This document shows positions 44,665 to 56,635 of a stretch of 64,000 nucleotides of DNA, in pieces (within the stretch, counting starts at the first letter, position 1; each line of letters begins with the position of its first letter). This DNA comes from Cryptomeria japonica (Eukaryota > Streptophyta > Pinopsida > Cupressales > Cupressaceae), in the NCBI RefSeq assembly GCF_030272615.1, contig NC_081409.1:531337791-531401790 (forward strand), read 5' to 3'. The notes beneath the pieces are model-generated. The model had not been told where the DNA came from, did no database searches, and saw only the letters and a program-made list of their open reading frames with translations. The position numbers and the translations under genes were made by a program.

Positions 44665-47600
44665 CTAGTCATCAAATAGGGAATCTTCTAGAAGATTTCG
44701 TCCTGCATCTCTCTCTCTTCTGGCATACTCCAAGAATCTAGCCAATACAGAATCTAACTCCATGGAAATGCTGGGTAAGGTATCCTGTTGTAAATCAATC
44801 ACGTCCAAAGCATCCGAGCAAGCATCCAAAGTGTTCTCCCAATCTGGCATAAGCTTCTGCGAATTATGAACATGAATCAACAAAGAGACCAAATCATCTA
44901 TCTGACTCTTCTTCAAAGAGTCAAACTGATTGAAATACATGAATTTCATCTTGTCTCTTAATTCTGCTATGTGTAAACCACTAGCCTCACTGACATCAAC
45001 CCCCAATAACTCTCAATTGAGGCAAGGATCTTCAAATGAATATCATGAATTGATCTTTCCATCTCTGCACAATTCAACTGTGCGCTCTCATAAGTTGATT
45101 TCTTCATGGCTAATGAACAATACAAGCCATGGAAATCGTATCTATCTCCATTGTGCACAACATTCTCCCTATCTAATGTGGACTTAGGAATCTTCTTCAA
45201 AGCTTTGAGGCGTGGAATAGTCTTCTCCTGAATAGGTCGGAATTCTTCCCAAACTCCCTTCAAATACTGTATTCTAAATATGAGCCCTGTTGTCCTGTCA
45301 AATGCCTGGACAAACTAAGTAAGGAAATCGTCTGTTTGTCTCTTTGTATTTTCAATTCATTTCTCCACCTTCAAGAGTGTATCTCTCGCTGCCTCATAAT
45401 GTGAATGTAGTCCATGATCAATTGCAATAGGGGAAATAAGGGTGGAATTTTCACGCCTTATCCTTGCAATGTACTCTCTAAGTCTGATATTCTCTTCTTT
45501 GTACTTCTCTTTTTCTTCAATTTCTCTATCCAATCTCGCACTGATAGCCTTAAGGTTATCACCAACCTCCTGAAATTCCTTCTCTCTTGTAGTATGGCCA
45601 AGGGCAACAGAAGTAATCTAGAAATCCATGGGAGTAGCAATGTTTGTCGTCACACCTCCAATAGGAACAGCCACCTGCGCAATCTGCATTCCTGTCTCAT
45701 CTCTAGCTATGTGACAAAATTTCAGCTCTCTTAGGTTCTCTCTCCTTATTGCTCCTAGCTAAGTAGTCATCAATGTCATCAATAGGCTGTGCCTCTACCA
45801 TCTTCTTACTTTTCTCCATACTCTTCATCAACCAATCAGGAATAGTGGCCATCTCCATACCATCATCGAGACACATCTCTCGATCAAGCCCTCTCAATAT
45901 CGAGATAACATCATCATCATCATCATCATCAGGATTATCCATGATCAAATCGTATACATTCTTTCCCAAACTAACCTCCAAAAGGACAGTAGGGGATCCC
46001 AGCTAATCATCATCCTCATTAGGTGGAGCAAAAGTCACTATGGCATGTAAATCCTGAACATTCTCTAGTAGTATCATTGTGTTGGAACATTGCTCAGTCC
46101 CCTTGTTTTGTTCTGGCACTTCAACTTCCTTGATTGATGAGACACTGAGGGGTGGTGAAGGAATGATAGGCGAAGGAATGATAGTCTTTTGTTTCTTCCT
46201 AACCTCATCAATCTTCTTCCCTCTAGCCTTGACTTCTCCTGGTGTGCTCTTCCTTCTCTTGGGAGCTTGACTCTCCTCATCCACATGAATCCTAATTGAT
46301 AGTCCTCTGATCATCTTCGGAAGAGGATTCCTCCGGTTTCATCTTTTCATAACTGAAGGTAACACCCGTATCAACTTATCTGTTCATCTGAATATCCACC
46401 CATGCTCAGGAGAAACTCAAGACCTATCTCATCAACACATTCATATCTATTTCTTCTGGCTCCGACCAATTAGGCAATAGAATCGCCTTCTTCATCTCAT
46501 TTTCATGTTGTGGATGCGTATGATCCCTGTCATCTAACACTTGGTCAGGAACGAGGAAAAGTCCACACTTCCTCATTAAATCCACTAACATTCTGGACCA
46601 CATTCTTCTCTTTACTGCCTGCTCGTCCATCAGGTTGGCCCAATAATCTTCTGTCTACCTTGTGGATGAACTTTTCTCCCTTGATCCTTCCAACTTTCTT
46701 ATCTGGATCAAACCTTTCTCTTTTCTTATATGTTGCAAATCGATAGAATGCAAATTCCTCACTTGCTGTGCTGGCTGCTAAGGCGGATTGGCAAACCTCC
46801 AATGTCTTCCCAACTGAAATAGGAAATGACATGCCCATTATATGTTTTTCCTTCTGGATAGAATCAAACTCCAAAAGTTGTCTCACCACTTCCAACAAAA
46901 TCACTCTGTCAAAAGGATACCTGGGAAGCCTGTAGGGTTCGGATTGAAACCCATGAATCCTAAGGTATGTGAAAGTGGGAAACTGTATATACCACAATCC
47001 ATATATCTCTATCAGCTTTGTTGCCTCCTTGGACAACCCCCTGTGGACTCCACCTTGCAACATTCACATTACGTACATTGTGAATACATCATTCACTCTC
47101 TTATAATCTTCAATTCAATACATGTTCAGCTGTGGATAGCATTCATAACTCCTGAAGTATCCTTGTCCATTCCCGACTTCACCTCTGCATATCAATCCCT
47201 TGTATGTAACAAATCGTGCAAGTAGGTACACCAAATAGGGAGTCATGGCAAATGACCTGGATCACTCCACATTCCTAAGCTGAAAATCCAGATTGTCACT
47301 TATAATTCTAGACCAATTTATCAATGTTCCTTTCAGACAATCCTGGATGAAATAGAACATCCATCCATCAATGATGAGTCCTAGGCTCAATCATCCACTC
47401 CTTGTTCACTATGGTTTTGCACGCATCCATCTTCTTCTTATATCGGTCTTCATATTCATCCTTAGTTATATCTTTCATGTCTGCTCCACGTGGAATTCCA
47501 AACACCTCAACAATCGCATCCTCAGCAAGGTAGGCAATGATGGCACCCTTAGGAGTCTTGATCATTCGGGAGCGAGGATCATAACATCGTGCACATTCCA

Positions 47601-47856
47601 AGATAAGCTCACTGCACTGTATGGATTGCGGAAATCCAGCGGCTTGATAAATGCCACTTCATAATGTTCACATACGCTAGGAAGGAATCTGGCTTCCAAT
47701 TCCGAACATCGGCTATCACATCTGGCTCATGTTCAGGAAATGCATGTTCGTGTCTGTAATCTCCTTCCATCTAGATGACATCTTGGATTCTGGATAGAAT
47801 CCAGTCTCAACACTCCTCCGTTGTTCTCTCCTTTCCTTGAGTCCGGACTTCGACAT
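44665..47856 (-). pseudogene. H: decayed copy of the ~1040-residue U3 ORF
   Basis: Begins MSKSGLKERREQRRSVETGF and soon reads SSRWKEITDTNMHFLN, matching the start of the C copy (SKWKNISDTNLGHIN). Later landmarks: MECARCYDPRSRMI; LQGGVHRGLSKEATKLIE; FPTFTYLRIHGFQSEP; LPRYPFDRVILLEVVRQLLE; LTWFWSRMLVDLMRKCGLF-like stretch; MATIPDWLMKSMEK; and a coiled-coil tail ending RRERDAGRNLLEDSLFDD. Many frameshifts and stops. An Asp run (DDDDDDD, about 45920) precedes IPDWL. Confidence 0.7.
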
Positions 47857-49255
47857 CGTACCTGTACGAAGCTAGAAGTTAGAACTTAGGAAAGTATACC
47901 TGACAAAAATTCTGATTTCCTAATGATTTAGACAAATTTGGGTATGGAAATCAGGAAATAATCCACACTCTCAATAGATTTCACAATAGAATGCAAAATG
48001 TGACAAGGTTGGGGTATAAAACTCTCATAAAATTCATTAAAAACACCTCCTTATACTTAGAAATTATATTCAAACTATAGTGCAAAGGAGTATACCGGAT
48101 CAAACAATGACTAAGGAAAGATGTGAAAGGTTGTGTTTTCACACAAAACTATGTCTGAAGTCACCTTCCAAGGTCAACAATGGCTGCCACCAAATCTAAA
48201 GACAACCTGCAACTTCACAAATTAATCTCTAAAAACATGTTGCAATCACCCAAATGTGCACAAACTTGATGAAAACCGATTTCAATGGTGAAAACAATCA
48301 ATCCCAGGAATGTAAGTATGGCTGGTAAAAAGAATATTTTCTGAGGACAAGTCTGAAAATGAATTGTTTCAGACTTACTAGCACCTTGCAAAGTAGTAAA
48401 AATCCTTGAAAATGATCAAAAACGCCTTCCAAACAAGATCACCAAAAATGACAAGTGGCTGGAAATGGAGTTTTCTAAGGACAGCCGCCCTACAATGGAG
48501 TCTTAGACCTGCAACAGCGATGAATAGCTCTGAAAATGCACTGAAAAATGCCTCCAATCAGCCTCTAGGCAAAATTGCCTTAGGTGGAAATGGGCTGGAA
48601 ATAAAATGTATGTCTGAAAATCAATTTTCCAGCCAGCAATGGAAGTAGAAAATCGTAATAATGGCATCACAACTCAGGTCTGAAAGTGTCTGACAGCAAT
48701 CTCCCAGCCAAGGCATCACAAATGATGAAGAAATTCACTCAAAAATGAAGGCAAATCTCCTCCAAACCAAAATCTCCCCTCCTCCAAAATGGCGCCACCT
48801 CTAGGAAAATCGTACAAGTCTGAAAATGAAGCTCCAACACTCTCCAATGGCAGCCAAAACAAATCGCCCAACTAGGAAATGGAGGAAAATGCACAAGGAA
48901 ATGGACTTCAAGTCTCAATGGTGTCAACCAGACACTCAACCAAATTCGCCAGCTAGAGAAAATTCGCCCAAATCAACAACACACTTGGCAAGAATAATAA
49001 TATAATAATGCTGGCCTCCTCCTTTTAAACTTGTTTTCACCTTGAACTTTCACCACACAAGCAATGTGGGATAAAAAACGTGTACTTATACTTGCCTCGC
49101 AGAAAACCTATTTGCTTCTAGAAGGTGTAAATTATTAAATGCTCATTGCAAATCATTTATTAATTGTTTTTTATTTTTAAATAATCGTTACATTTTAAAA
49201 TAAACAATTAAATGTGGGTCACTTTATTGAAAGATTCTAAAATTTAGATAAAAAA

Positions 49256-49870
49256 TGACCAATAGGGGAAAATCGATTTTCATTGGGATAAAAATCCCAA
49301 CAAAATTCATTAAAAATCATTAAACATCCCCTTTGGGGGAAAATCGAACCATGTAGGGATAAAAATCTCTATCAAAATTATTCATCAACTTGCACAAAAT
49401 GGGTCCAGGGGAAAATCGATTTGGGTCTGGAATGAAAATTCCAACTTAAACTTAGCACAAAAATCCTCCTGGGGGAAAATCGACCCCTGTCTGGACATTC
49501 ATCCGGACACAAAATCATCAAAATCATTCTTAGTGGAAATTCGCCTAGGGTTTGGAATGAATATCCGCATAAAAATCCACAAAATCTCGTCACAAAAGTC
49601 TTGGTGGAAAATCGATTCATGTCAGGAATCATCATAAAAGTCATCCGCAACCTTATCACACTCCCAGTGGAAAAACGAAGGTAGTCAAGAAAAATCCCAA
49701 CACTTAGTCAAAATTTAATCATCTGGTGGAAAATCGATCCTAGTATGGATTCTGAATGGGGGAAAAACAAGGCATGTTTGGATTCCGAGGGAAATCCATG
49801 TCCAGTCTGGATTTTGAGTGGGGGAAAATCATGGGTAGTCAAGAATATGAGGGGAAAAGCACCTCTAGTG
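49256..49870 (-). repeat. H: leader array of GGGGAAAATCGA units, about 9-11 copies
   Basis: Units of about 60-70 bp with plus-strand core GGGGGAAAATCGA or GGTGGAAAATCGA, followed by variable text with GTCTGGA/GTAGGGA and AAAATCC. The unit is unrelated to the hairpin of A/E and to the AAAGTCCGCC unit of C, but occupies the same place in the element. Confidence 0.8.
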
Positions 49871-50389
49871 TGGAATTTTGACCTTTTAACCCTTAGAATA
49901 TGGATTTTCATCCGGAATATGATGATTTTCCCACTCAAAACCACTAGAAAACTTCAAAATTCAATAAAACTCATTTAGACTTAGGCAAATTCACCAAAAT
50001 TTGAGCGAAACAAAAGGAAACCTATCAGGATAAAGTGCAAAATCAACTTGAATAACTTCCTAGGAGCGAGAAAACAACTCCAAAGGGTCCTAAAACACCT
50101 TGGCACTTTAAAATCACCGACGAGGACGTTCAAAAACACGTTAACGCTCAAAAGGTCTACACTTAGACAAAATTAGGATCATTTAAAATCTCAGCTTTAC
50201 GCGCTTGACCCTATAACTTCAAAAACCCCAAACGATAATAGGCATGACCAAAACTCCAAGACTCAGGCATAGGAAACTCAAAATTGCCCACTATGTTGCC
50301 GAAACCCTAAACTAGTCAACGCAAAAAGCAAGAAAAGAGGGGGTCCCCGTTTGCAATGGGGCGATGTGTGAAAAGGTCACAACAGGTCT

Positions 50390-50973
50390 CCGACTCAACT
50401 GCCTTCTCCTTGGGAATCTCCTGAGTGCCTATTGGCTGCCCCATGGCCTCAACTGTTGGCTCCCTAGCCTCAACTGCTGCCTCCACACTAGGAGGTGTCA
50501 AGGTGAGTGGTGTCCGCAACTGCCCAAACCCTAGCAGAGGTATGCCTATAACAATCACACCTAAAGTAGTAAGTGGAGCCAATCCACCCTTGACCTGTAG
50601 CAAGGCTAGAGCAAAGACAACAAGTGGTACAAGGCCACCCAAGGGTGTGACACCATCTGATGGTGCAACTCTTGCAATACCCTCGACTCCCTACTCTCTA
50701 TCCAATGCATTTCCCACAGTTCCGCTACTCGCCTGCCCTCGGCTCACCATACGGAACGTATCACTTCCTTCGCTAACCCTCGAAGAAGTATCCCGACTCC
50801 TCTCCACTGTTGTCGTCCTCCTCAATTGTCTTCGTCTCACTCTCTGATGCAACTACTTGATGCCTACGCTTCTTGTTGGACTGAGCATCATCGTCGCCTG
50901 TAAAAGTGTCCAAGTGTATCCAATAGAATATGGGCGGTCGGGAAGGGTCCACACGACTCTCTGGCTACAACTT
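50390..50973 (-). pseudogene. G: segment between H and I, upstream part of post-pol ORF
   Basis: The minus-strand frame 50642-50390 has a Pro/Val/Leu-rich stretch (PLTLTPPSVEAAVEAREPTV) running into the H insertion point. The rest (50643-50973) has no clear ORF. Assigned to G by continuity across H and I. Confidence 0.45.
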
Positions 50974-53038
50974 TGTAATGTCCCCTTCTCAATGGTGAGA
51001 AGTTCAGTTGACCATTAGCCTATTCCGAAGACTCGTAGGCTAACTGGAAGCATAAATTAGGGTTTCCAACTTTTGTGGAGGTTTGCAAGGGTTGTTTGAT
51101 GATTGACGAGTTGGAATTCTACAATTTGAATTGCGGATTCCTTTTGGGTTTTCCGAGAGCTTTGTGGGGTGTGACATGCATTCATTTCAAAAAAGTTTTC
51201 CGAACTTACTATTTTTAGTGAGTTGGAGGCAGTTGTCATGATTTCAGGGTTTTTTGGGTTTCTTGAGTTCACCCATGAGGTTCGAAGAGCAATCTTTTTG
51301 GTGATGTTTTTCAGGACTTACGATTTTTAGTAAGTACTATATTTGGCAATACCATTTTTAGTAGTGCAGTTCAGAGCTCCAACTCAGTTTGGTTTGGTGA
51401 TTTCCAGCACTTCAGTCTCCGACTCAATTTGGCGATAATCAATATTTGAGAAGGTATTTTTAATATGTTAATACCTTAGGCATAAGGTTTTAATATTTGA
51501 TTATTTTTGGACGACTTAGGAAAGGAGGAAATAATAATTTTATGCTAAGTCTACTTGGGCAAATTATTTCACCCTCTTGTTCGACACTAAAATACAAATG
51601 CATTATTATTATAAAACTTAAGTTATCTCCAAAAGTTCGACTTAAGGAGGGGGTCATGTTTGGACGCCATATGCTAAGGGGAAAATATGAAATGCAATGC
51701 CAAGTCTAGAAGGTGTCATGAAATGAAATGAAAGTGAAATGAGGGGAATTTGGGCGCCATTTGGGTTTGAGTTTGAGCCTTCAGAATCTATAAATATGAG
51801 TGTTGGCCTCTTATTTGGGATCTTTTTGCAAATATTATAACGAAGTGCTGTCAAAATGCAGAGTGAAGCTCCGGGGAACGCTTACCTCCTAGCCATTGCT
51901 TGATTTCTTGCTTGCAATATAGCAACTAGTCAAGCCAGAGCCTGCTATTCATCTCAGAGGAGAGGATTGAAGATAATGTCGCAGATTTCTGTATTGTTCT
52001 CTGATTTTTGGAAGTGTTTTAGAGTGTCCAGGTTGTTGTTCGTGTGGTGTGCTAAAGAACGTGTTTGTTCGTAAGTCTCAGTGTGTTATTCTTCTCGTTC
52101 TGGGTATTTCCTCTATCTCTCTGTTTGGTTTAGGCGATTCATTTTGTGAGTTTATAGAGCTTAATTTGGTGTCTTGGATTTTATCTTTGCAAATCGCCCC
52201 CTTAGCTGGTCGTGCCATGTGGCTGAGTGCTTTGGGATGCGTGTGTAATGTATTTGGGTCAGTTTGTTGTTCTAGGCTTGATCACCTACCTCCTAGGAGT
52301 CATATGCTTTCAATCTCATGTCATTCGGTTAAGATGTGAGGGAGTTACGAGTGTTTTAGTGGGATTTGGTGTTGCTGGTCTGTGTGTTTTTCAACTTGCT
52401 AGAAGTTTATCAGATTTAGAGTTTTCTGAGTTTGGAGTGATTTTCTTGTGTGGAGAGTCCCTTGTACCATGTGGAGCTGATTGAGTAATATGTGCAGCAG
52501 TGTTCAGTGATTTACCTTTGTTGCAGACATGAAAATTATTGTAATGCTGAATAGTAGTACTAATAGCAAGTTATATTTGGAATTGCTCTTCATTTCCCAC
52601 TGAACAAGTGGAAGAGGTTGGTTTGCCGCCTATATCTTATTTTGTATTACTGTCCTACCGCTGCATAAGCAGTAGAGTTGATTGTTAATTTCATTCCTAG
52701 TCTTCCCGCTGGATAAGCGGTTGAGTGATTGTTATTTCAGTTTCTTGGCTTGTCCTTGGTTGGTTTACTGCCAGGTGATTTCTTCAGTATTTTTTGTCAC
52801 CCGTTGTATAAGCGGAAGGGGATGGCTTGCTGCCCAAGCATTGTAATATTTCCTGTTATTTGAAGCTAACGATCCCCTCAACACCGTATGCTCTCACCTT
52901 CCCATATTGGGCACTTGGTGATCAGAAAGTGGAAGGGTTACAATTTCAACATTATTGTATTTTCGATTTCCTAACCTTAACAAGTTCTTGTTGTGTTGTA
53001 ACTGGAAATTAATCAAAAAAAATTGTGGGGATATTACA
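50974..53038 (+). mobile_element. Solo LTR I, TGTAATGTCCCC..GGGGATATTACA, near-TSD AACTT/AACTC
   Basis: 2065 bp with 12-bp inverted ends that differ at one base. Flanks AACTT (50969-50973) and AACTC (53039-53043) match at four of five positions. A TATA box (CTATAAATATGAG) lies near 51788. The 3' part (52610-52830) holds a diverged tandem repeat, each copy with a small hairpin such as CCGCTGGATAAGCGG. No ORF of note. Inserted in G. Confidence 0.75.
52600..52835 (+). repeat. Hairpin-bearing tandem repeats in solo LTR I
   Basis: Four diverged copies spaced about 60-110 bp: CCCACTGAACAAGTGG, CCGCTGCATAAGCAG, CCGCTGGATAAGCGG and CCCGTTGTATAAGCGG. Each forms a 4-6-bp stem with an AT-rich loop and is followed by a G/T-rich spacer. 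Confidence 0.7.
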
Positions 53039-53512
53039 AACTCATATTGGTCAGGAGGCACCTACGTTCGTACAGCATCCAAGAAAAGCCCAATAGCATG
53101 ATAGGAAATGTAAAAGGTTTGATGTTGTAATGTCACAAACTCATGAATCCGCTCTAATAGCATAGACGCTCAATTGTACACCGTGTCGTTGCGTAAGCCA
53201 TTCATCAAAGCAAGTAGTGGCACCGCAGTATCCGAAGCTCAGCTAGCCCCTGTCAATCGGCTCTTCATGACGTCGAGCAAACACTGCCACTCCCCTGGTA
53301 AAATAAATGATTTCTTCAAACCACACCCCTTGCGTGCGTTCACCGTCTCCCACACGGCAGGTGTCAAATTACCTCGACAGACCAAACGTAGGAGGTTCTA
53401 CTTTTGCTAAGTAGTCATCTTCATGGCTGATTTATCAATCTTTTGGCCCTCCCGGAATGTCGAACACCTGAGTGAAAGTGCCAACTAAAAATCAAACTGT
53501 AATTGTGCACTG

Positions 53513-53737
53513 CTAGTAATCAAAGACAAACTCCCGATTATTTCTATCATATGTGGCAATCATGGTTTTGAGGGGTTTCTCGAAATCCCGAATGGAAAAT
53601 ACTGGCATCTGAATGGCCCAATGTACCCCTGCGCACCGAAGAGATTCTTTGATCGGGCGGTCATCCGCTGTCTCCAGCCACCATGTTCTACGTAGGGTGT
53701 CACTCAATCCCTCGAATGTGATGGTGTCGACTGTCAC
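53513..53737 (-). pseudogene. G: fragment of a reading frame 3' of integrase
   Basis: A 74-residue frame (RTWWLETADDRPIKESLRCA.., MPVFSIRDFEKPLKTMIATY). It lies downstream of the integrase C-terminus in the same orientation. Not recognised; probably part of the post-pol ORF. Confidence 0.35.
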
Positions 53738-53989
53738 CTTGCATTTTCTTTCCCTTCACAGGCTTCCTTGTATCCATCTTGCCTGCAACTCTTACCCCAT
53801 ATGGCAATGTTCGACCAATCTTCCCTTTATCCATCACAGTTGCATTTCTTGATTCTGACACATTCCCCAATTTCAGAATTGGTTCCTCGATAATTGTTGT
53901 AACCGTTTCTGCCAGTCCTGTTTTACTTTCTCGACATTAACCCTCTTGTTGTCGTGCGAGCTCAATACTTATAATGTTTGCTTACCAAT

Positions 53990-54395
53990 TCCGCCACTCC
54001 TCTACACCCTCGTACGGTTGTGCACCCGTACAACCAAGGGATGCCCCAAAGATCTTCACCTCGTACGGTCTCTCCTTATCGTATGGCCCGATGATGTTCA
54101 CCTCATACAACCCTGCTTAGATAGTCGCACTCATCCGTACGACTTCCTCGTCTCGTTCTCGTACGATCTACCACTTGCTCTCCGTGTTGGCTCTCTGTAC
54201 GGTTCCGACTGCTTACTCTGCGATCACCTGCCTTCTATCTCCCTTGTGCTATCTCCCTTGTGCGATTTTTTCCTACTGCCTCCGTCAGTTTTTATATTGT
54301 CGTACAATTTTTTATTGCTTCTGACAATCTTCCTTTTGGTTTGTCGTACGGTGTCGTACGACTTTCATTTTCGTATGGTGTCGTATGGTGAGTTC
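53990..54395. repeat. CGTACG/CGTATG-rich segment in G
   Basis: About 15 occurrences of (T)CGTACG, CGTACA or CGTATGG within 400 bp, each set in different surroundings. Simple degenerate repeat within the old Gypsy element. Confidence 0.6.
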
Positions 54396-54607
54396 TCCCT
54401 CTCTTTTTTTTTATTTGAATTATTACCTTTTTAAGTCATCCAGTCCGGTCTAGCCTCCATCCGAGTTGGGTCGTCTCGTTGCCTCCTTTGGTGATATATC
54501 TTCAATTTCGACCCATTCACTAATTCTCGGACTGGATGGCCATCCAAGGTTGATAGGCTGATTGCTCCATTTTCCCCAACTTCCCAAATTTCATAAGGAC
54601 CAAGCCA

Positions 54608-54856
54608 TCAAAATTTGAATTTACCCAATTTTATTTTGTTCCAACTATTATACTTTAATACCAATTGGCCTGGGCTGAAATTCATATGCCGAATGTGTTT
54701 ATCATGCCACACTTTCCGACGTTGTTGGGTTGCCTCTGTGGCCCACTGAGCCATCATTCTTCGCTCATCCAACTTGCCCAATGCATACAACCTTTCCCGC
54801 AAGCTTTCCATATCACCAAGCCGATTCTCAATGGCTATACACAAACTAGGTACCAT
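54608..54856 (-). pseudogene. G: Ty3/Gypsy integrase C-terminal region
   Basis: Frame with LDERRMMAQWATEATQQRRK, VWHDKHIRHMNFSPGQLVL and YNSWNKIKLGKFKF, the typical post-core text of plant Gypsy integrases (KRRKVWHDKHI..F..GDLVL). Continues the core at 54881 after a frame break. Confidence 0.75.
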
Positions 54857-54880
54857 GAACTCAGTGGGTACAATTGCTTC

Positions 54881-55345
54881 CTAGCCATACATCAGCTGCA
54901 AAGGTGTCTGGCCTGTTGTGACCTTATATGTGGTTCGGTAGGCCCAAAGTACAAACAGAAGCCTTTCCTCTGAGTCCTGTTCAACGCCACATGACTTGTA
55001 TATGACCAAGACCAGTATCTTATTCGTAGCTTTTGCTTGCCCGTTTGCTCTCGGGTAGTAAGGGCTCGACAAGGAGTGAAAATTTTTGAACTTGGTCGTC
55101 ATGAGTTTAACTACATGATTCACAAAATGTCCTCCTCTATCACTCGTTAGTTGGATCGAGATGCCATACCGGATGATAATCTGTTCATATATAAACCTTG
55201 TCATGCTCAAGGCTGAATTGTTTGGTAGTGCTCGTGCTTCGGCCCACTTAGTCAAATAATCTGTTGTCACCATGATGTACCGACACCTCCGCGCACAGCT
55301 CGCCTTCAATGGCCCTATATTATCCAATCCCCATCGCTCGAACAA
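54881..55345 (-). pseudogene. G: Ty3/Gypsy integrase catalytic core, inactivated
   Basis: A 154-residue frame covering the integrase core, which inserts the element's DNA into the chromosome. It shows the first Asp in WGLDNIGP (residue 8), the text YIMVTTDYLTKWAEARALP, and the second Asp in LTSDRGGHF (residue 69). The third catalytic residue, 36 positions later (residue 105), should be Glu in NGQVEATNK but reads NGQAKATNK, so Glu has become Lys. The end WAYRTTYKVTTGQTPLQLMYG is typical. The upstream frame is broken by stops. This is the only pol domain preserved in the window. Confidence 0.9.
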
Positions 55346-55718
55346 TTCCTACGCATGGGAGGGATTTAGGGGCATAAAGTCTCTCTTAAGTGGTTTGCTT
55401 GCCCTCTAGTAGGTGTCACACCCTATGACCCATTCACGAGCATCATTGTATAGTGTGGGCCACCATAACCCTACGAGCAACACCTTTTGAGTTGTGGTGT
55501 CTGGTCCAATGTGGCCGCCTGTCTGGTCCAATGTGGCCGCCTGCGGGTCCTTCGTGTGCCTCTCTCAGCACCCCTGCGATCTCTTCCTCCATTACGCATC
55601 TCTTCAAAAGTTGATCGGCTCCCATTTTATAGAGCAACTCGTTAATCAACTGAAATGTCCGACTTCTAAGGACCAACTTTCTTCTCTCCCCTAGCAGCAT
55701 GTCCGTCGGGAACCACAA
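55346..55718 (-). pseudogene. G: integrase zinc-finger region, frameshifted
   Basis: RCVMEEEIAGVLREAHEGPAGGH holds the two His of the HHCC finger; the frame then shifts because of a 22-bp tandem duplication at 55499-55542. Past it, VLLVGLWWPTLYNDAREWVI and GCDTY follow: the second Cys of the finger is Tyr, next to a TAG stop. Upstream pol is cut off by D at 55750. Confidence 0.85.
55499..55542. repeat. 22-bp tandem duplication in the G integrase
   Basis: GTCTGGTCCAATGTGGCCGC plus CT occurs twice in succession; not a multiple of three, so it shifts the frame. Confidence 0.95.
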
Positions 55719-56487
55719 AGTAAATAGGTACTCCCCGATGTTGGCGTACTGTTGGTGTCTGTTTTATCATCTACCAAACATTAGAATAACATACCCGAAG
55801 GTATTCTATTCTCTTTTCAAAAATCACTACTGATTCCAAGGTCTATATGTGCGAACAAGCGACTTTAGTGGAATAGCTTCTTGGGTAGTGTATGCTGAAA
55901 ATCTCAAGGGGGACTTACGTTAAACAAATGTCTATTGAACTACTGGACTTACATAGATTTAGCAATTTAAGGCTCTCTCTATTTTTAAGATTTTTCGGGA
56001 TTTAGACTTTCAAAAAGGAGAAAAGAGATAGGGTTTGAGAAAGCTAATCTAATCCTACGAACTCTGCAGACGGTATCAATTGGGTGCTCTCGGGAAACCA
56101 AACTTTGTTTCACCACACTAGGGACAACTACACAAAGCCGGTGCAATCTTCAATGGATTGTGCTTATGATTAAGATATTGGGATGCACAGAGGATGGGCT
56201 CAGACTAACTTTGCACAGTGAAATGGAAATCATCCATTCACCAAAAGTATGAGCAGAGATACACCATCGATTGACACTTATCAAATCCTTCATTCAAATT
56301 AACAACAATGGAAGCAAATCTAAATTAACTTTACCTAAGTGTTGAAGAAATTGAAACCATGCAAATCATTCAAACAATAGGGATTACAAAGCCTTAAGAG
56401 AAAGCGCACATGCAATATATTATCTGGAAATGACCTTATGCAACAATACATCAAAAACCTCACCCCCTCCAAATGAGAGGAGGTAGC

Positions 56488-56577
56488 CTTATATAGTTTT
56501 TCAAAAATAAATGAACAGCCAAGATCAAACAGTGATCAAGGGCCAAGATTGAAAGCTATAAATCCTAATTAGGGTTT
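56488..56577 (-). promoter_or_regulatory. D: telobox palindrome (56561-56577) and TATA box (56488-56496)
   Basis: AATCCTAATTAGGGTTT (one change from the perfect palindrome) lies 64 bp upstream of CTATATAAG on the minus strand. Confidence 0.65.
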
Positions 56578-56635
56578 CCCAAAACACTATCAGCATGCAT
56601 GAATAAGAAAGTGACATGTGGCACAGCTACTAATC

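Larger units (their letters stand above)
43770..50384 (-). mobile_element. H: giant solo-LTR-like element with decayed U3 ORF, TSD GGTCT
   Basis: On the minus strand starts TGTTGTGACCTTTTCACACA (50384) and ends ACACACATCAACA (43770), flanked by the perfect duplication GGTCT (43765-43769, 50385-50389). It is 6615 bp. Order matches A and C: start hairpin, leader array (49.26-49.87 kb), ORF remnant (47856 to 44665), telobox, TATA box, about 750 bp to the end. It is the most diverged copy of the group and interrupts the post-pol ORF of G. Confidence 0.78.

Noticed and set aside
53946-54434. 162-residue plus-strand ORF in G
   Set aside because: Leu/Ser/Cys-rich reading of the CGTACG-rich segment, antisense to the element's coding direction, no domain.
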